Of a stretch of DNA of 64,000 bases, positions 18,780-28,451 are shown one piece after another. The first letter of the stretch is position 1; each line of letters opens with the position of its first letter. The translations under genes and the position numbers were made by a program. The stretch spans positions 1 through 64,000 of the forward strand of contig NZ_CALJHY010000003.1 of NCBI RefSeq assembly GCF_937770335.1, in the 5' to 3' direction. A model generated the notes under the pieces. The model ran no database searches. It saw only the letters and a program-made list of their open reading frames with translations, and was not told where the DNA came from. The DNA is from an uncultured Glaciecola sp. (GTDB taxonomy: Bacteria; Pseudomonadota; Gammaproteobacteria; Enterobacterales; Alteromonadaceae).

Positions 18780-19247
18780 TCAATCTTTCTTAAATTTATC
18801 ATGACACGCTTTACAAGTTGAACCTAAGTCACCTATGGCCTTGCGATAATTACTTTCGTCTTTAGCCATTGCGACTTTTTGTAGGCTCGCGGCGGCATTA
18901 ATCAGGTCTTGTGTTTTGCTTTTAAAGTCATCCATTTCTTCCCAAACAATATCTCGAGCATCGGTTTTCACTGGAAACTTCCTGGTATCCAATGCAAAGT
19001 AATCACCCATCATCGACGCGAGTTGTCCAATACGTAATGAATTTGTTGTCATGACATCTGCGTCATAATCAATTTGACCTTTAGCCATGGCGCCAAGCGG
19101 GCCCATATTGCTTCGAACCAATTGCAATACTGCTTTCCTAAAATCGACCGCCGTGTTTGCCTGTTTTTCTGAACTGGCTTCTTTTGCAAAAACTAAAGGT
19201 GTCGCTAAGATCGCAGCTATAGTTAGTGAAGTAAGTATTTTCTTCAT
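18780..19247 (-). CDS. Periplasmic cytochrome c'
   Basis: This is a class II c-type cytochrome, a four-helix bundle with one heme near the C-terminus, which in characterised members binds NO or CO and can protect against nitrosative stress. The heme motif CKACH is followed by DKFKKD at the very end, as expected for the family. An N-terminal Sec signal MKKILTSLTIAAILATPLVFA precedes residues such as FRKAVLQLVRSNMGPLGAMA (the conserved first helix). ATG at 19247 is preferred because a GGGACA site lies just upstream. The mature protein would be about 134 residues. Confidence 0.92.
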   Translation of the reverse strand: MKKILTSLTIAAILATPLVFAKEASSEKQANTAVDFRKAVLQLVRSNMGPLGAMAKGQIDYDADVMTTNSLRIGQLASMMGDYFALDTRKFPVKTDARDIVWEEMDDFKSKTQDLINAAASLQKVAMAKDESNYRKAIGDLGSTCKACHDKFKKD

Positions 19248-19441
19248 ATTATGTCCCTGTATTAACATTTAATTACTGATATTAAAATTTTACTATTATA
19301 AAGGCATAGATTGACAGTTTATCTGCATGATGTCCCTTAAATCAAATTAACGTAATCTTTATTAAGAATAGATTAAGTGTGATAAACAAACCTTCTTCAT
19401 GAACATAATAATATGATTACTTTGTTATAAACAATATGGAA

Positions 19442-19477
19442 AGCAAAAAAAAACGCTCAATTTACGTGAGCGTTTTT
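19442..19477 (-). terminator. Terminator of the dnaK-dnaJ transcript
   Basis: AAACGCTCA and TGAGCGTTT pair around a seven-base loop. On the minus strand a long T-run follows, and it lies 56 bases beyond the dnaJ stop. Confidence 0.85.
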
Positions 19478-19532
19478 ATATTTTGTTTGCAAGCACTTAA
19501 GACATCCGGTCTATGCAAGCGGATAGTACAAA

Positions 19533-20654
19533 TTACTTGGTTAAATCGTCGAAGAATCTCTTCACACCATCAAAAAATCCCTGCTCCTTTGGTCGATGCT
19601 TACCGCCACCAAGAGAAGCATCAAACTCTTCTAACATTTCTCTTTGCTTGGGTGATAAGTTAACTGGCGTTTCAATCACAACTTTACACATCAAGTCACC
19701 TACACTGCCGCTGCGAACAGATTTAACCCCTTTCCCTCTAAGACGAAACATTTTACCTGTTTGCGTCTCTAGCGTGATCTTTAGCTTCACTTTGCCATCT
19801 AAGGTAGGAACTTCAATTTCACCGCCTAGTGCCGCAGTAGCGAAACCTAAAGGTACTTCGCAATATAAATTATTACCGTCGCGTTCAAAAATTTCATGCT
19901 CACGAATGTTAACCTGGACGTAAAGGTCTCCAGCAGGAGCTCCATTTTCGCCAGCTTCACCTTCACCAGTGAGACGAATTCTATCACCCGTATCAACGCC
20001 TGCAGGCACCTTCACAGATAACGTTTTAGTTTTTTCTGTGCGACCTTGGCCACGACATGGACTACATGGGTCGCCAATAATTTTACCCTTACCAGAGCAA
20101 GTAGGACAGGTCTGCTGGACAGCAAAGAAGCCTTGGCGCATTTGTACCTGACCGTTTCCTTTACAAGTTGGGCAACCGGTCGGCGTTGATCCCTTATTCG
20201 CTCCTGAACCATGACAGCTATCGCATTCAACTAAGGTGGGAACGCGAATTTCAACGTCCTTACCGCGAACGGCCTCCTCTAATGACATCTCAAGGTTGTA
20301 ACGTAAATCGGACCCTTGGCGAGCACGCGATTGACGGCCTCGACCACCACCAAAAATATCACCGAAAACATCACCAAAGATATCGCCAAACTCAGCACCT
20401 TGACCATGCCCACCGCCGCCGCGACTTTGATCAACTCCGGCATGACCATATTGGTCATACACAGGGCGCTTTTTAGAATCAGTTAAAATTTCATGCGCTT
20501 CCTGCGCTTCTTTAAATTTTTCTTCCATACCCTTGTCGCCTTGAGTGCGATCGGGGTGGTATTTCATGGCGAGCTTCTTATAGGCTTTCTTAATGGTGCG
20601 TTCATCAGCACTGCGTTCTACGCCTAATACTTCGTAGTAGTCTCGTTTGGACAT
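19533..20654 (-). CDS. dnaJ: DnaJ, Hsp40 co-chaperone
   Basis: DnaJ delivers unfolded clients to DnaK and stimulates its ATPase. Domains in order: the J domain (residues 1-70, with YHPDRTQGD containing the HPD motif), a Gly-rich linker (about 75-110, [17 protein letters not shown]), a zinc domain with four CxxCxGxG repeats ([32 protein letters not shown]), then the two beta-barrel client-binding domains. The start [11 protein letters not shown] at 20654 is chosen by homology; upstream in-frame Met codons are not conserved. The product is 373 residues (E. coli 376). It follows dnaK on the minus strand with a hairpin in the 200-base gap. Confidence 0.97.
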   Translation of the reverse strand: MSKRDYYEVLGVERSADERTIKKAYKKLAMKYHPDRTQGDKGMEEKFKEAQEAHEILTDSKKRPVYDQYGHAGVDQSRGGGGHGQGAEFGDIFGDVFGDIFGGGRGRQSRARQGSDLRYNLEMSLEEAVRGKDVEIRVPTLVECDSCHGSGANKGSTPTGCPTCKGNGQVQMRQGFFAVQQTCPTCSGKGKIIGDPCSPCRGQGRTEKTKTLSVKVPAGVDTGDRIRLTGEGEAGENGAPAGDLYVQVNIREHEIFERDGNNLYCEVPLGFATAALGGEIEVPTLDGKVKLKITLETQTGKMFRLRGKGVKSVRSGSVGDLMCKVVIETPVNLSPKQREMLEEFDASLGGGKHRPKEQGFFDGVKRFFDDLTK

Positions 20655-20794
20655 AAGATAAAAATTTCCCGCATTGTGTGTCTTTGTTTTATAAAGGCTC
20701 TTTAGGCCATCATTCAGCATTCAACTTAGTGCTTAAAAGTGCTTATAAAACAATAAATTAATATAGATAAAGTCAGTTAACTTGAATACAAACA

Positions 20795-20824
20795 GGGCGC
20801 AATCTGAATTTATCAGTTGCGCCC
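20795..20824 (-). terminator. Hairpin between dnaK and dnaJ, possible attenuating terminator
   Basis: GGGCGCAA-TCTGA and TCAG-TTGCGCCC form a stable stem. On the minus strand only TGTTTG follows, so termination would be partial, which would give more DnaK than DnaJ. Confidence 0.55.
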
Positions 20825-20853
20825 AATTTATTAGCTTAGCTAATTAACAAAAA

Positions 20854-22779
20854 TTACTTTTTGTCGTCTTTAACTTCTTCGAACTCAGCATCAACAACAT
20901 CGTCATCTGCATTCTCAGATTTCGCTTCGCCACCTTCTGGTGCGCCTTGGCCTTCTGCTGCTGCTTTCGCTTGAGCAATTTCCATCAGCTTCGTTGACGC
21001 TTCCATCAAGGCTTCTGTTTTAGCTTCAATTGCCGCTTTATCATCGCCCTTACGCGCAACTTCTAAAGCATCAATCGCTTCTTCAATCGCTTTTTTGTCT
21101 TCTTCTGGTAATGCTTCACCCGCTTCTTCAATCTGTGTGCGAGTTCCGTGTATCATACCATCAGCTTGGTTACGAGCTGCAACTAATTCTTCAAACTTGG
21201 CATCAGCTTCTTTGTTAGCTACTGCGTCTTGAACCATTTGTTCGATTTCTTCATCGCTCAAACCTGAGTTAGCTTTGATAGTAATCTTCTGCTCTTTACC
21301 CGTATCTTTATCTTTGGCTGATACATGCAAAATACCGTCTGCATCTATGTCAAAAGTGACTTCAATTTGAGGTGCACCACGTGATGCGGGGCGAATACCC
21401 TCTAAATTAAATTGGCCTAATGATTTATTGCCCTGAGCTTGCTTACGCTCACCTTGAAGTACATGAACAGTTACCGCAGCTTGATTATCTTCAGCTGTTG
21501 AGAAGGTTTGAGACTTCTTAGTAGGTACTGTCGTGTTCTTCTCGATTAACGTTGTCATTACGCCGCCCATTGTCTCAATACCGAGTGACAGTGGTGAAAC
21601 GTCAAGTAACAATACGTCTTTAACTTCGCCTGACAATACGCCACCCTGAATAGCAGCGCCTACGGCAACAGCTTCATCCGGGTTTACATCTTTACGCGGC
21701 TCTTTACCGAAGAACTCTGTCACGTACTTTTGCACTAATGGCATGCGTGTCTGACCGCCGACAAGAATGATATCGTTGATATCGCTCACTGATAATTCAG
21801 AATCGGCTAAAGCCTGCTTTAATGGCTCTAGTGACTTTTTAACTAAATCTTCAACAAGAGACTCTAATTTTGCACGTGTTACTTTGATCACTAAATGCTT
21901 AGGACCAGAGGCATCTGCAGTGATATATGGCAAGTTAACTTCTGTCTGTTGTGCAGAAGAAAGTTCAATCTTTGCCTTTTCGCCTGCTTCTTTTAAACGT
22001 TGCATTGCTAGCGGGTCTTTACGTAAGTCAAAACCTTGGTCTTTCTTAAATTCTTCAACCAAATAGTTAATCATGCGGTTATCGAAATCTTCACCACCTA
22101 AGTGAGTGTCACCATTGGTCGCTAATACTTCAAAAGTAGTCTCGCCGTCAGCATCATCGATTTCAATAATTGAAATATCGAATGTACCACCACCTAGGTC
22201 GTATACAGCAATAACGCTATCACCTTTTTTCTTATCCATACCGTAAGCAAGAGCGGCCGCAGTTGGCTCGTTAATGATACGTTTAACTTCTAGCCCAGCA
22301 ATACGACCAGCGTCTTTCGTTGCTTGACGCTGAGCGTCATTGAAATAAGCAGGTACTGTAATAACAGCGGCAGTTACTTCTTCACCCAAATAATCTTCAG
22401 CTGTTTTCTTCATTTTTTTCAAAATTTCAGCAGAAATTTGTGGTGGTGCCATCTTCTCGCCATTTGCTTGAACCCAAGCATCGCCATTGTCAGCTTTGAC
22501 AATTTTAAAAGGCATGATGTCGATATCGCGCTGTACTTCTTCGTCTTCAAAACGACGACCGATTAAACGCTTAATCGCGTAAAGTGTATTTTCTGGGTTA
22601 GTCACAGCTTGACGCTTTGCTGGTTGCCCAACTAGCGTTTCGCCTTCTGAACTATAAGCGATAACCGAGGGTGTAGTACGATCACCCTCTGAGTTTTCGA
22701 TAACTTTTGCTTTGTCGCCGTCTAGCACTGCGACACATGAATTTGTTGTACCTAAATCGATACCAATGATTCTACCCAT
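20854..22779 (-). CDS. dnaK: DnaK, Hsp70 chaperone
   Basis: DnaK is the ATP-dependent central chaperone of the cytoplasm. The nucleotide-binding domain starts [20 protein letters not shown] and has the Hsp70 signatures [18 protein letters not shown] and [13 protein letters not shown]. The substrate-binding domain begins after the linker [16 protein letters not shown]. The C-terminal lid ends in an acidic tail ([17 protein letters not shown]), as usual. The product has 641 residues (E. coli 638). A sigma-32-type promoter lies 58 bases upstream of the ATG. Confidence 0.99.
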   Translation of the reverse strand: MGRIIGIDLGTTNSCVAVLDGDKAKVIENSEGDRTTPSVIAYSSEGETLVGQPAKRQAVTNPENTLYAIKRLIGRRFEDEEVQRDIDIMPFKIVKADNGDAWVQANGEKMAPPQISAEILKKMKKTAEDYLGEEVTAAVITVPAYFNDAQRQATKDAGRIAGLEVKRIINEPTAAALAYGMDKKKGDSVIAVYDLGGGTFDISIIEIDDADGETTFEVLATNGDTHLGGEDFDNRMINYLVEEFKKDQGFDLRKDPLAMQRLKEAGEKAKIELSSAQQTEVNLPYITADASGPKHLVIKVTRAKLESLVEDLVKKSLEPLKQALADSELSVSDINDIILVGGQTRMPLVQKYVTEFFGKEPRKDVNPDEAVAVGAAIQGGVLSGEVKDVLLLDVSPLSLGIETMGGVMTTLIEKNTTVPTKKSQTFSTAEDNQAAVTVHVLQGERKQAQGNKSLGQFNLEGIRPASRGAPQIEVTFDIDADGILHVSAKDKDTGKEQKITIKANSGLSDEEIEQMVQDAVANKEADAKFEELVAARNQADGMIHGTRTQIEEAGEALPEEDKKAIEEAIDALEVARKGDDKAAIEAKTEALMEASTKLMEIAQAKAAAEGQGAPEGGEAKSENADDDVVDAEFEEVKDDKK

Positions 22780-22836
22780 TTGTGTGTCTCCAAAATATGA
22801 TTTTTTGCATTATGCATTTCTGCGTTATGCCGTAAT

Positions 22837-22863
22837 AGATGGGGCTAATACCCCTGTTTTCAA
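22837..22863 (-). promoter_or_regulatory. Sigma-32 (heat-shock) promoter of dnaK
   Basis: On the minus strand TTGAAA is followed, after 13 bases, by CCCCATCT, a close match to the RpoH consensus CTTGAAA-N13-CCCCATNT. It lies about 58 bases upstream of the dnaK start. Confidence 0.8.
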
Positions 22864-22950
22864 TATGTATTTTTAAAAAAAATTAATTTTTTTACTTCTT
22901 ACACCTAACTTAACGCTACCGTTCTAGCTATTAAGTGAGGCGTTAACCCA

Positions 22951-23574
22951 TTAAACTTGTGTATCTACTCCGCCGCTGGCTGCGCGCGATACCATTACCA
23001 TTGCAGGGCGCAACAAGCGTCCATTTAAGGTGTAGCCTTTTTGCATAACAGCCATAACTGTGTTCGATGCAAACTCGGTGGTTTCTTGCATCGACATTGC
23101 TTGGTGTAATTCTGGATTAAATGCATCACCTTGCGGATCAACAATTTCCATTCCAAATTTTTGAACGCCACTGATAAATGATTTAAGCGTTAAATCAACG
23201 CCTTCTAAAACAGGTTTAATCGCTTCATTTTCGACATCCGCAACTTGCATCGCTCGTTCCAAATTATCGAGAACCGGTAATAACTCAGCAGCGAATCGTT
23301 CGAGAGCAAATTTACGCGCTTTATCAACTTCTTGCTCAGCACGGCGCCTTGCATTTTCCATGTCAGCTCTGGCACGTAATACAGAATCCTTTTGACCCTC
23401 TATCGTTCCATTAGCAACTTCAAGCGCAGCTTCAAGCTGTGCGATGCGAGCAATATTTTCGTCTTCATTCATCGCTTGCTCTAGTTCGTCAGCAGTCATT
23501 GGTTGTTCTTTATCCTGGACCAGTTCAGCTTCTACTTCTTGTTCGTTTTCCTGTTTACTCTGTTCGTCACTCAT
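22951..23574 (-). CDS. grpE: GrpE, nucleotide exchange factor of DnaK
   Basis: GrpE releases ADP from DnaK and works as a thermosensor dimer. The 207-residue product has a long acidic coiled-coil N-terminus (residues 1-60, rich in Glu and Gln), the helix [20 protein letters not shown], the dimer region [16 protein letters not shown], and the C-terminal beta domain with [12 protein letters not shown] and [18 protein letters not shown], all conserved. It lies upstream of dnaK in the same direction, so the whole grpE-dnaK-dnaJ cassette is kept together. A second sigma-32 promoter precedes it. Confidence 0.97.
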   Translation of the reverse strand: MSDEQSKQENEQEVEAELVQDKEQPMTADELEQAMNEDENIARIAQLEAALEVANGTIEGQKDSVLRARADMENARRRAEQEVDKARKFALERFAAELLPVLDNLERAMQVADVENEAIKPVLEGVDLTLKSFISGVQKFGMEIVDPQGDAFNPELHQAMSMQETTEFASNTVMAVMQKGYTLNGRLLRPAMVMVSRAASGGVDTQV

Positions 23575-23645
23575 TCTATTCTCCGCGGATCTTTCACTTA
23601 CTTTTTTCGTTCAGGTAATTACACCAGAACTTTCGCATGGGCTTT

Positions 23646-23673
23646 TAATGGGGTTACTTTTAATGGCTTCAAG
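23646..23673 (-). promoter_or_regulatory. Sigma-32 (heat-shock) promoter of grpE
   Basis: On the minus strand CTTGAAG, a 13-base spacer and CCCCATTA match the RpoH consensus almost perfectly. It lies about 72 bases before the grpE start. Confidence 0.82.
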
Positions 23674-23811
23674 GGATGATGACAGATTAAATGCATTTTT
23701 TTTCAATTAACGCTCCGCATAACGAAAGTCTGATACCTTTTTTATAAAAAAGGCATTAATCTAGTATCCGATTTAACCATACTCGTCTTATTGTTTTCGC
23801 GGGAGTTTTGC

Positions 23812-24342
23812 TTGTTTTCGATTTATACTGTTGGCCTTATTACACTCATCTACCTAGGTGTGCTTTTTGCTATTGCTTTTTATGGAAATAAAAATGAATC
23901 TGAGATGTTGCTGGCAAAGTGGCTATTTCCATTGTTTTTGCATTACTAATTGCATTAGCGGACATATTCTATTGGATACAACTCAGTTTTTCACCGACAG
24001 CTTTGTTCTATTTATGCTGACTAGAATGGGTATACATTTCTTCTTATATTAGCTGAATATCGGTGGCCAAGAGCAATTTCAAAATTTCAATGAATGACCT
24101 ATTAGAGCTTTTTCGCTGCATTATTCCTAAACACCTCGCCAATGTGTTTTCTGATCGCGTGTCGTCGTCAGATACTGTTAGTTTAGTTTATGTCGAACGG
24201 TTGTTTCTTGCTCATGCGAAAAGACTACTGTCATCATATGTGGCGAATACCAGTGTTCGCATGTTTCTTGCCACAATTTCAATTAAAAAAAGACCTTAAC
24301 CAACACAATGAATGGATTGAACAAGGTTCATCAACTTTTTAA
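23812..24342 (+). pseudogene. Decayed fragment, probably N-terminus of an Na+/solute-symporter-type sensor kinase
   Basis: A GGGAG site and TTG at 23812 open a frame beginning LFSIYTVGLITLIYLGVLF and AIAFYGNKNES, which is the usual first helix of sensor kinases with a sodium:solute symporter domain (the CbrA/PutP-like type). After about 45 codons the frame is closed by stops. In the same frame beyond the stops one can still read RTYSIG (compare the family SWTFFG), then LLILAEYRWPRAIS, and in another frame VAKSNFKISMNDLL (compare RVAKSNNITSLADFL). Several stops and shifts are needed, so simple sequencing error does not explain it. A last piece ends QFQLKKDLNQHNEW to a TAA at 24340-24342. The kinase domain is absent. 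The family assignment is by eye. Confidence 0.45.
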
Positions 24343-24509
24343 TTCAATCATGAATGATTACAATCCGAGGTTGCACATATTTCCTAAGGAATCTTTGTAA
24401 TTAATTCGGATTTGATTTTAATCATGTTAAATCAAAAACATATCGCGATTTAGTTAACCAACTAGCGCACCTTCTTTACTAATTAATACTGTCATTAAAT
24501 CATTATAAT

Positions 24510-24544
24510 AGTCGTTTCCACTTTAACAAAAACGACTGTTTTTT
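24510..24544. terminator. Bidirectional terminator
   Basis: AGTCGTTT (24510-24517) pairs with AAACGACT (24530-24537), with a T-run on the plus strand and an A-rich loop on the other. It sits at the end of the minus-strand lipoprotein gene and after the plus-strand pseudogene. Confidence 0.6.
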
Positions 24545-25097
24545 AAAGCTTTGGAATCAGTTTAATAGCACCTTCAACGACTTTGATATTCATAGGTATT
24601 GCACTTAACAATGCTATTTTAGGATTACTCTCAACTAACTTATACACTGGGTTTACTGCCAAAAAAGCGTTAAACACTTGCATAACTTTACCTTTAAGCA
24701 AGCCTAAATTACCGGAAAAACCAGCTGCGTTGATACTTGAGTCGAGGAGTTTTATGTTACGTAAAAAAATGGCTTTTTTCTCATTATCGTAAAAAGGACG
24801 GCCCTCTATCTTTAAGCTTAAACGTATTGAATACTCCAACAGAAACGCATTAATTATAGCGCTTGAATCAACACCTAGCAAAACTACATCACGATTATTC
24901 GGACCGATATTTACACTTAAATTATTTACTAAAAATTTAACCGGTAGACCTCTTAAGTCTATTTCTTCTCTTAACTTTGGTAGTTGTTGCATCAATACAG
25001 GCTCTAACTGTGAGTTTGTGAATGAATAAACAGATAAGCCTTGGGTGCTGCTGCATGCAGTTAAAAATAAAGCAGTGACAATCAGTAACATTCTCAT
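24543..25097 (-). CDS. DUF1439 (YceB-like) lipoprotein
   Basis: The start MRMLLIVTALFLTACSS is a lipoprotein signal with lipobox LTAC, so the mature protein is lipidated at its Cys and probably goes to the outer membrane. The rest (QLEPVLMQQLPKLREEIDL, then LVNNLSVNIGPNNRDVVLL) matches the general pattern of the YceB/DUF1439 family: an alpha-beta lipid-binding-like fold of about 180 residues. The function of this family is not settled. It is a single gene with its own terminator. Confidence is good for a lipoprotein and moderate for the family. Confidence 0.75.
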   Translation of the reverse strand: MRMLLIVTALFLTACSSTQGLSVYSFTNSQLEPVLMQQLPKLREEIDLRGLPVKFLVNNLSVNIGPNNRDVVLLGVDSSAIINAFLLEYSIRLSLKIEGRPFYDNEKKAIFLRNIKLLDSSINAAGFSGNLGLLKGKVMQVFNAFLAVNPVYKLVESNPKIALLSAIPMNIKVVEGAIKLIPKL

Positions 25098-25252
25098 ACA
25101 AAACCTTTGTATTGGATAAACAGAATTAATAGAAAAACATCGATTTTGTATGGAGTAGTAGCAACTAATGTTTTGTAATCTTCAATTAAACTAATGCAAG
25201 CACATGCAATTATACGTTTATTTTTGGTAGCATCTTACTTTTGAAACTTCTA

Positions 25253-25942
25253 TTACAAACTCCCACCTTTATCATTCTCTATTGCCACATCCAATCTTTT
25301 AAGCAAATCTGCTCTCGCCTTTAATTTCGTATTATAGTGAGCCCTCATGTCTAACTTTGTCATCGTTTGTGCAATAAAGTTAACTGTTGGAAAAAATTCA
25401 GATTCACTCACTACTTTATCCAAGAACCCCATGGTTATGGCGTCTTGAGGCGATACCATTTCAGCCAAAATGACACTGCGATTAAAGAATACAGGTGCTA
25501 AGCGACCTCTAGCTAATTCAACACCAGCACCATGCATACTCAAGCCAATAGCAACCTCGTTTAAGCCTATTTTAAAGTTACCTTCAACGCCTATCCTATA
25601 ATCGGCAGAAAGTAGTAAAAATGCACCTTTTGCAACAGCATGACCCGGGCAAGCAACTAATACAGGAAACGGAAATGAGAGCAGCCGTCTAGATAAAATC
25701 GAGCCTTTCTCGACTAACTGCATCGCGGCGCTCACACTTTCTCTCATCACGTTTAAGTCATATCCACCAGACAGCATACCTGGTTTACCGGTGATAACGA
25801 CAACCGCTTTTGCCTCTTGTGCTTGGTCAAGGGCTTTGTTCATTTCCTCAATAACTTGATGGGAAATTGCGTTCACTTTACCGTTTTGAATGGTAATAGT
25901 TGCAACCTGATTTTCAATTTGAATAGCAACAACGTTAGTCAC
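25253..25942 (-). CDS. Crotonase-fold enoyl-CoA hydratase/isomerase family protein
   Basis: This is a member of the crotonase superfamily, acting on a CoA thioester. The oxyanion-hole regions are seen in ITGKPGMLSGGYDLNVM and in PVLVACPGHAVAKGAFLLL. The first catalytic Glu may be that of KIGLNEVAIGLSM, but at the second hydratase Glu position (near NRSVILAEM) no clear equivalent is seen, so isomerase or another chemistry is possible. At 229 residues it is shorter than typical hydratases (about 260), lacking part of the C-terminal helices. A dehydrogenase remnant lies just upstream on the opposite strand, so this may be what is left of a fatty- or hydroxy-acid locus. Confidence 0.85.
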   Translation of the reverse strand: MTNVVAIQIENQVATITIQNGKVNAISHQVIEEMNKALDQAQEAKAVVVITGKPGMLSGGYDLNVMRESVSAAMQLVEKGSILSRRLLSFPFPVLVACPGHAVAKGAFLLLSADYRIGVEGNFKIGLNEVAIGLSMHGAGVELARGRLAPVFFNRSVILAEMVSPQDAITMGFLDKVVSESEFFPTVNFIAQTMTKLDMRAHYNTKLKARADLLKRLDVAIENDKGGSL

Positions 25943-26037
25943 GTGTTTCTCCTAATAGTTACGTCTAAGTATTTAATGTAATGTTAAATACAGTTTCTTG
26001 TCAATTTATCAAAATTTGACTCTAAGCAACATTGTAA

Positions 26038-26181
26038 ATTTACAATAAAGTGTTTTTTCTTAAAAAAGCCTTTATAGAAATTGAAGAATTGGCGCAAACT
26101 GCACACTTTTTAATTGGCCCAGCAGCGAAGAATATCTCAGGGCAAACGCTCTTATTAGATGGCGGTTGGACTGCAAGGTAA
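26038..26181 (+). pseudogene. C-terminal remnant of a short-chain dehydrogenase
   Basis: An open frame without a start runs through EELAQTAHFLIGPAAKNISG and QTLLLDGGWTAR to a TAA at 26179-26181. That is the typical end of a classical SDR such as 3-hydroxybutyrate dehydrogenase (pattern GxxxxVDGGWTA). Nothing of the Rossmann fold, the Tyr-x-x-x-Lys motif or a start survives upstream; only about 45 codons remain. It ends 87 bases before nadK. Confidence 0.7.
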
Positions 26182-26268
26182 ACAAGTTTACAAATTTACG
26201 CTTGCAAGTCTCAGACAATTGGGTAAAAGTTAGCGTATATAAGAATAATAATTATCTGAGAACAATTA

Positions 26269-27144
26269 ATGAGCTATTCAACCGTTGGCTTGATTGGTAA
26301 AACAGACCATGACGGCAGCCGGGTAAGTCTCAACGCACTTGTTACCGAACTAAAACAGAGAAACTGCACTATTTTGGTAGAAGAACGCATAAAAGAAGAA
26401 GTCGACGACCGTTCTTTGGAAATCTGTGATCTCGAGACTATCGGAGAACGAGCCGAACTGGCAATTGTTGTTGGTGGTGACGGATATATGCTAGGTGCTG
26501 CACGGGTTTTGGCTAAGTATGACACTGATGTAGTTGGTGTTAACCGCGGAAATTTGGGGTTTCTTACCGACATTAATCCAGAAAACATTAGCCGCCAAAT
26601 TGCGCATATTTTTGAAGGTAATGTTTATCGAGAGGCTCGTTTCTTATTAGAAGCTAGCGTATTTAGAAACGATGAGCATCAAGATACCAATTCAGCAGTA
26701 AACGAAATAGTGCTGCATCATGGCAAAGTAGCTCACATGATGGAGTTTGAGCTATATGTTGACGACCAGTTTGTTTTTAGTCAGCGCTCCGACGGATTAA
26801 TTATAGCAACACCAACAGGTTCAACAGCGTATTCGTTATCCGGTGGAGGTCCTATTTTAATGCCGCAATTAGATGCCCTTACACTTGTTCCTATGTTTCC
26901 GCATACTCTGAGTAGTCGACCTATCGTTGTGGATGCTAATAGTGAAATAACCTTAAAAGTGTCGAATGTTAATACCGATAATCTACAAGTAAGTTGTGAT
27001 AGCCACAGTGTTATTTCATTAATGCCCGGTGACGAAGTACGTATTCGCAAGAACCCCGATAAACTCCATTTAGTGCATCCACCGGACTACAATTATTTTA
27101 ATGTACTGCGCACTAAACTCAATTGGGGCAGCAAACTCTACTAA
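26269..27144 (+). CDS. nadK: NadK, NAD kinase
   Basis: NadK phosphorylates NAD+ to NADP+. The 291-residue product has the catalytic GGDGYMLGAAR motif, the block VVGVNRGNLGFLTDINP, the conserved VNEIVLHHGKVAHMMEFE and the glycine-rich RSDGLIIATPTGSTAYSLS, all in the expected order. It matches the E. coli enzyme in length (292). The gene is followed by anmK with a TAATG overlap, and then by recN and bamE, the usual neighbours. Confidence 0.97.
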   Translation: MSYSTVGLIGKTDHDGSRVSLNALVTELKQRNCTILVEERIKEEVDDRSLEICDLETIGERAELAIVVGGDGYMLGAARVLAKYDTDVVGVNRGNLGFLTDINPENISRQIAHIFEGNVYREARFLLEASVFRNDEHQDTNSAVNEIVLHHGKVAHMMEFELYVDDQFVFSQRSDGLIIATPTGSTAYSLSGGGPILMPQLDALTLVPMFPHTLSSRPIVVDANSEITLKVSNVNTDNLQVSCDSHSVISLMPGDEVRIRKNPDKLHLVHPPDYNYFNVLRTKLNWGSKLY

Positions 27145-28331
27145 TGCTGAAACACGTTGAGAAACTACAAAGGATTGCAATAGCGAGTGATCGCCTTGTC
27201 ATAGGCTTAATGAGCGGAACCTCGCTTGATGGTCTTGACATTGCGTTGTGCAGAATATCAGGTCACGGTCGATCGACGCTGTTACAGTGTGAGAAATTCA
27301 TCTCCGTTGCCTATACCAAAGAGCTAAAAGATGCAGTCCAACAGGTGTTTGCAAAACAACGTGTTTCCCTAGATTCACTTTGTTTGTTGAATGCTCAAAT
27401 AGGTCTTTTACATGGTAATATGGTTAATCAAGTTTTAATTGACTGGAATATATCCAATAGCAGCATCGACTTGATTGCGAGTCATGGGCAAACTATCTAT
27501 CATCGACCGTCATCGTTTCATCAAATCAAAAATCAGCCCAACAGCACGTTACAGGTTGGTGATGGCGATCATATTGCCGCTCTCACCGGAATAATCACGC
27601 TCAGTGATTTTCGTCAAAAACATATAGCACACGGCGGCGAAGGCGCGCCTCTCGCAATTTATGGAGACTATTTATTGTTAAGTAGTCCGCATGAGCATCG
27701 CACATTGTTGAATATAGGCGGTATTGCAAATATCACCTATCTGCCGTCTAATACTTCGTTTGACAATGTCATCTGTTCGGACATTGGTCCTGGTAATACC
27801 ATCATGGACGCACTTGCCAGAAAGCACAGCGACGATGACTTCGATAAAGACGCTACTATCGCTAAACAAGGCAGTATAAATGCATCATTACTCACGCATC
27901 TATTGCAGCACCCTTTTATAAAGTTAGCATTGCCTAAAACTACTGGGCCAGAGACATTCAATCTTGATTGGTTCGTATGCCAACTAAAAGTAATGCGTTT
28001 GCATGATTTAACTGTACCTGATCAAATGGCTACATTGAACGCATTCACCGCTCATTCTATCGTCAATACAATTAATCAGTTACCCACATTATCAACGGTT
28101 TATGTTAGTGGTGGAGGTGCTCATAATCCACTTTTATTGGACAACATTTCTAAGTTACTTACGAGGCCTGTGTTTTTAACTAACGAGTTAGGTATCAATA
28201 CCGATGCAAAAGAAGCTATCTTGTTTGCGATACTTGCAAATGAATGTATCGCCGGCGATGAACATGCTTTTTCAAGCGACAAAACTAACCAACCCAACGT
28301 CAGTATGGGCAAGCTGTCATTTCCTTCCTGA
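27144..28331 (+). CDS. anmK: AnmK, anhydro-N-acetylmuramic acid kinase
   Basis: AnmK cleaves and phosphorylates 1,6-anhydro-MurNAc in cell-wall recycling, giving MurNAc-6-phosphate. The ATP-binding start LVIGLMSGTSLDGLDIALC is followed by LIASHGQTIYHRP, TLQVGDGDHIAALTG, and the late VYVSGGGAHNPLLL and TDAKEAILFAILANE, all family blocks. The start ATG overlaps the nadK stop (TAATG), giving 395 residues; this is about 25 longer than E. coli AnmK because of an N-terminal extension. Translation is probably coupled to nadK. Confidence 0.96.
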   Translation: MLKHVEKLQRIAIASDRLVIGLMSGTSLDGLDIALCRISGHGRSTLLQCEKFISVAYTKELKDAVQQVFAKQRVSLDSLCLLNAQIGLLHGNMVNQVLIDWNISNSSIDLIASHGQTIYHRPSSFHQIKNQPNSTLQVGDGDHIAALTGIITLSDFRQKHIAHGGEGAPLAIYGDYLLLSSPHEHRTLLNIGGIANITYLPSNTSFDNVICSDIGPGNTIMDALARKHSDDDFDKDATIAKQGSINASLLTHLLQHPFIKLALPKTTGPETFNLDWFVCQLKVMRLHDLTVPDQMATLNAFTAHSIVNTINQLPTLSTVYVSGGGAHNPLLLDNISKLLTRPVFLTNELGINTDAKEAILFAILANECIAGDEHAFSSDKTNQPNVSMGKLSFPS

Positions 28332-28409
28332 GCTCGCTCGAGAATCGTATTACTTACAAACAATAATTTAGACTTTTCATAAAAACTGATCTTTACACTG
28401 TTTAAAACA

Positions 28410-28425
28410 CTGTATATATTACCAG
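28410..28425 (+). promoter_or_regulatory. LexA (SOS) box upstream of recN
   Basis: CTG-TATATATTAC-CAG, flanked by CA and TG, is a near-ideal LexA box of the gammaproteobacterial type (CTGT-N8-ACAG). It lies 27 bases before the recN ATG. The GTG just inside the box would start an extended RecN, which is unlikely. Confidence 0.88.
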
Positions 28426-28451
28426 TGTTAAAACTTTTTGGTAGACTTAAA

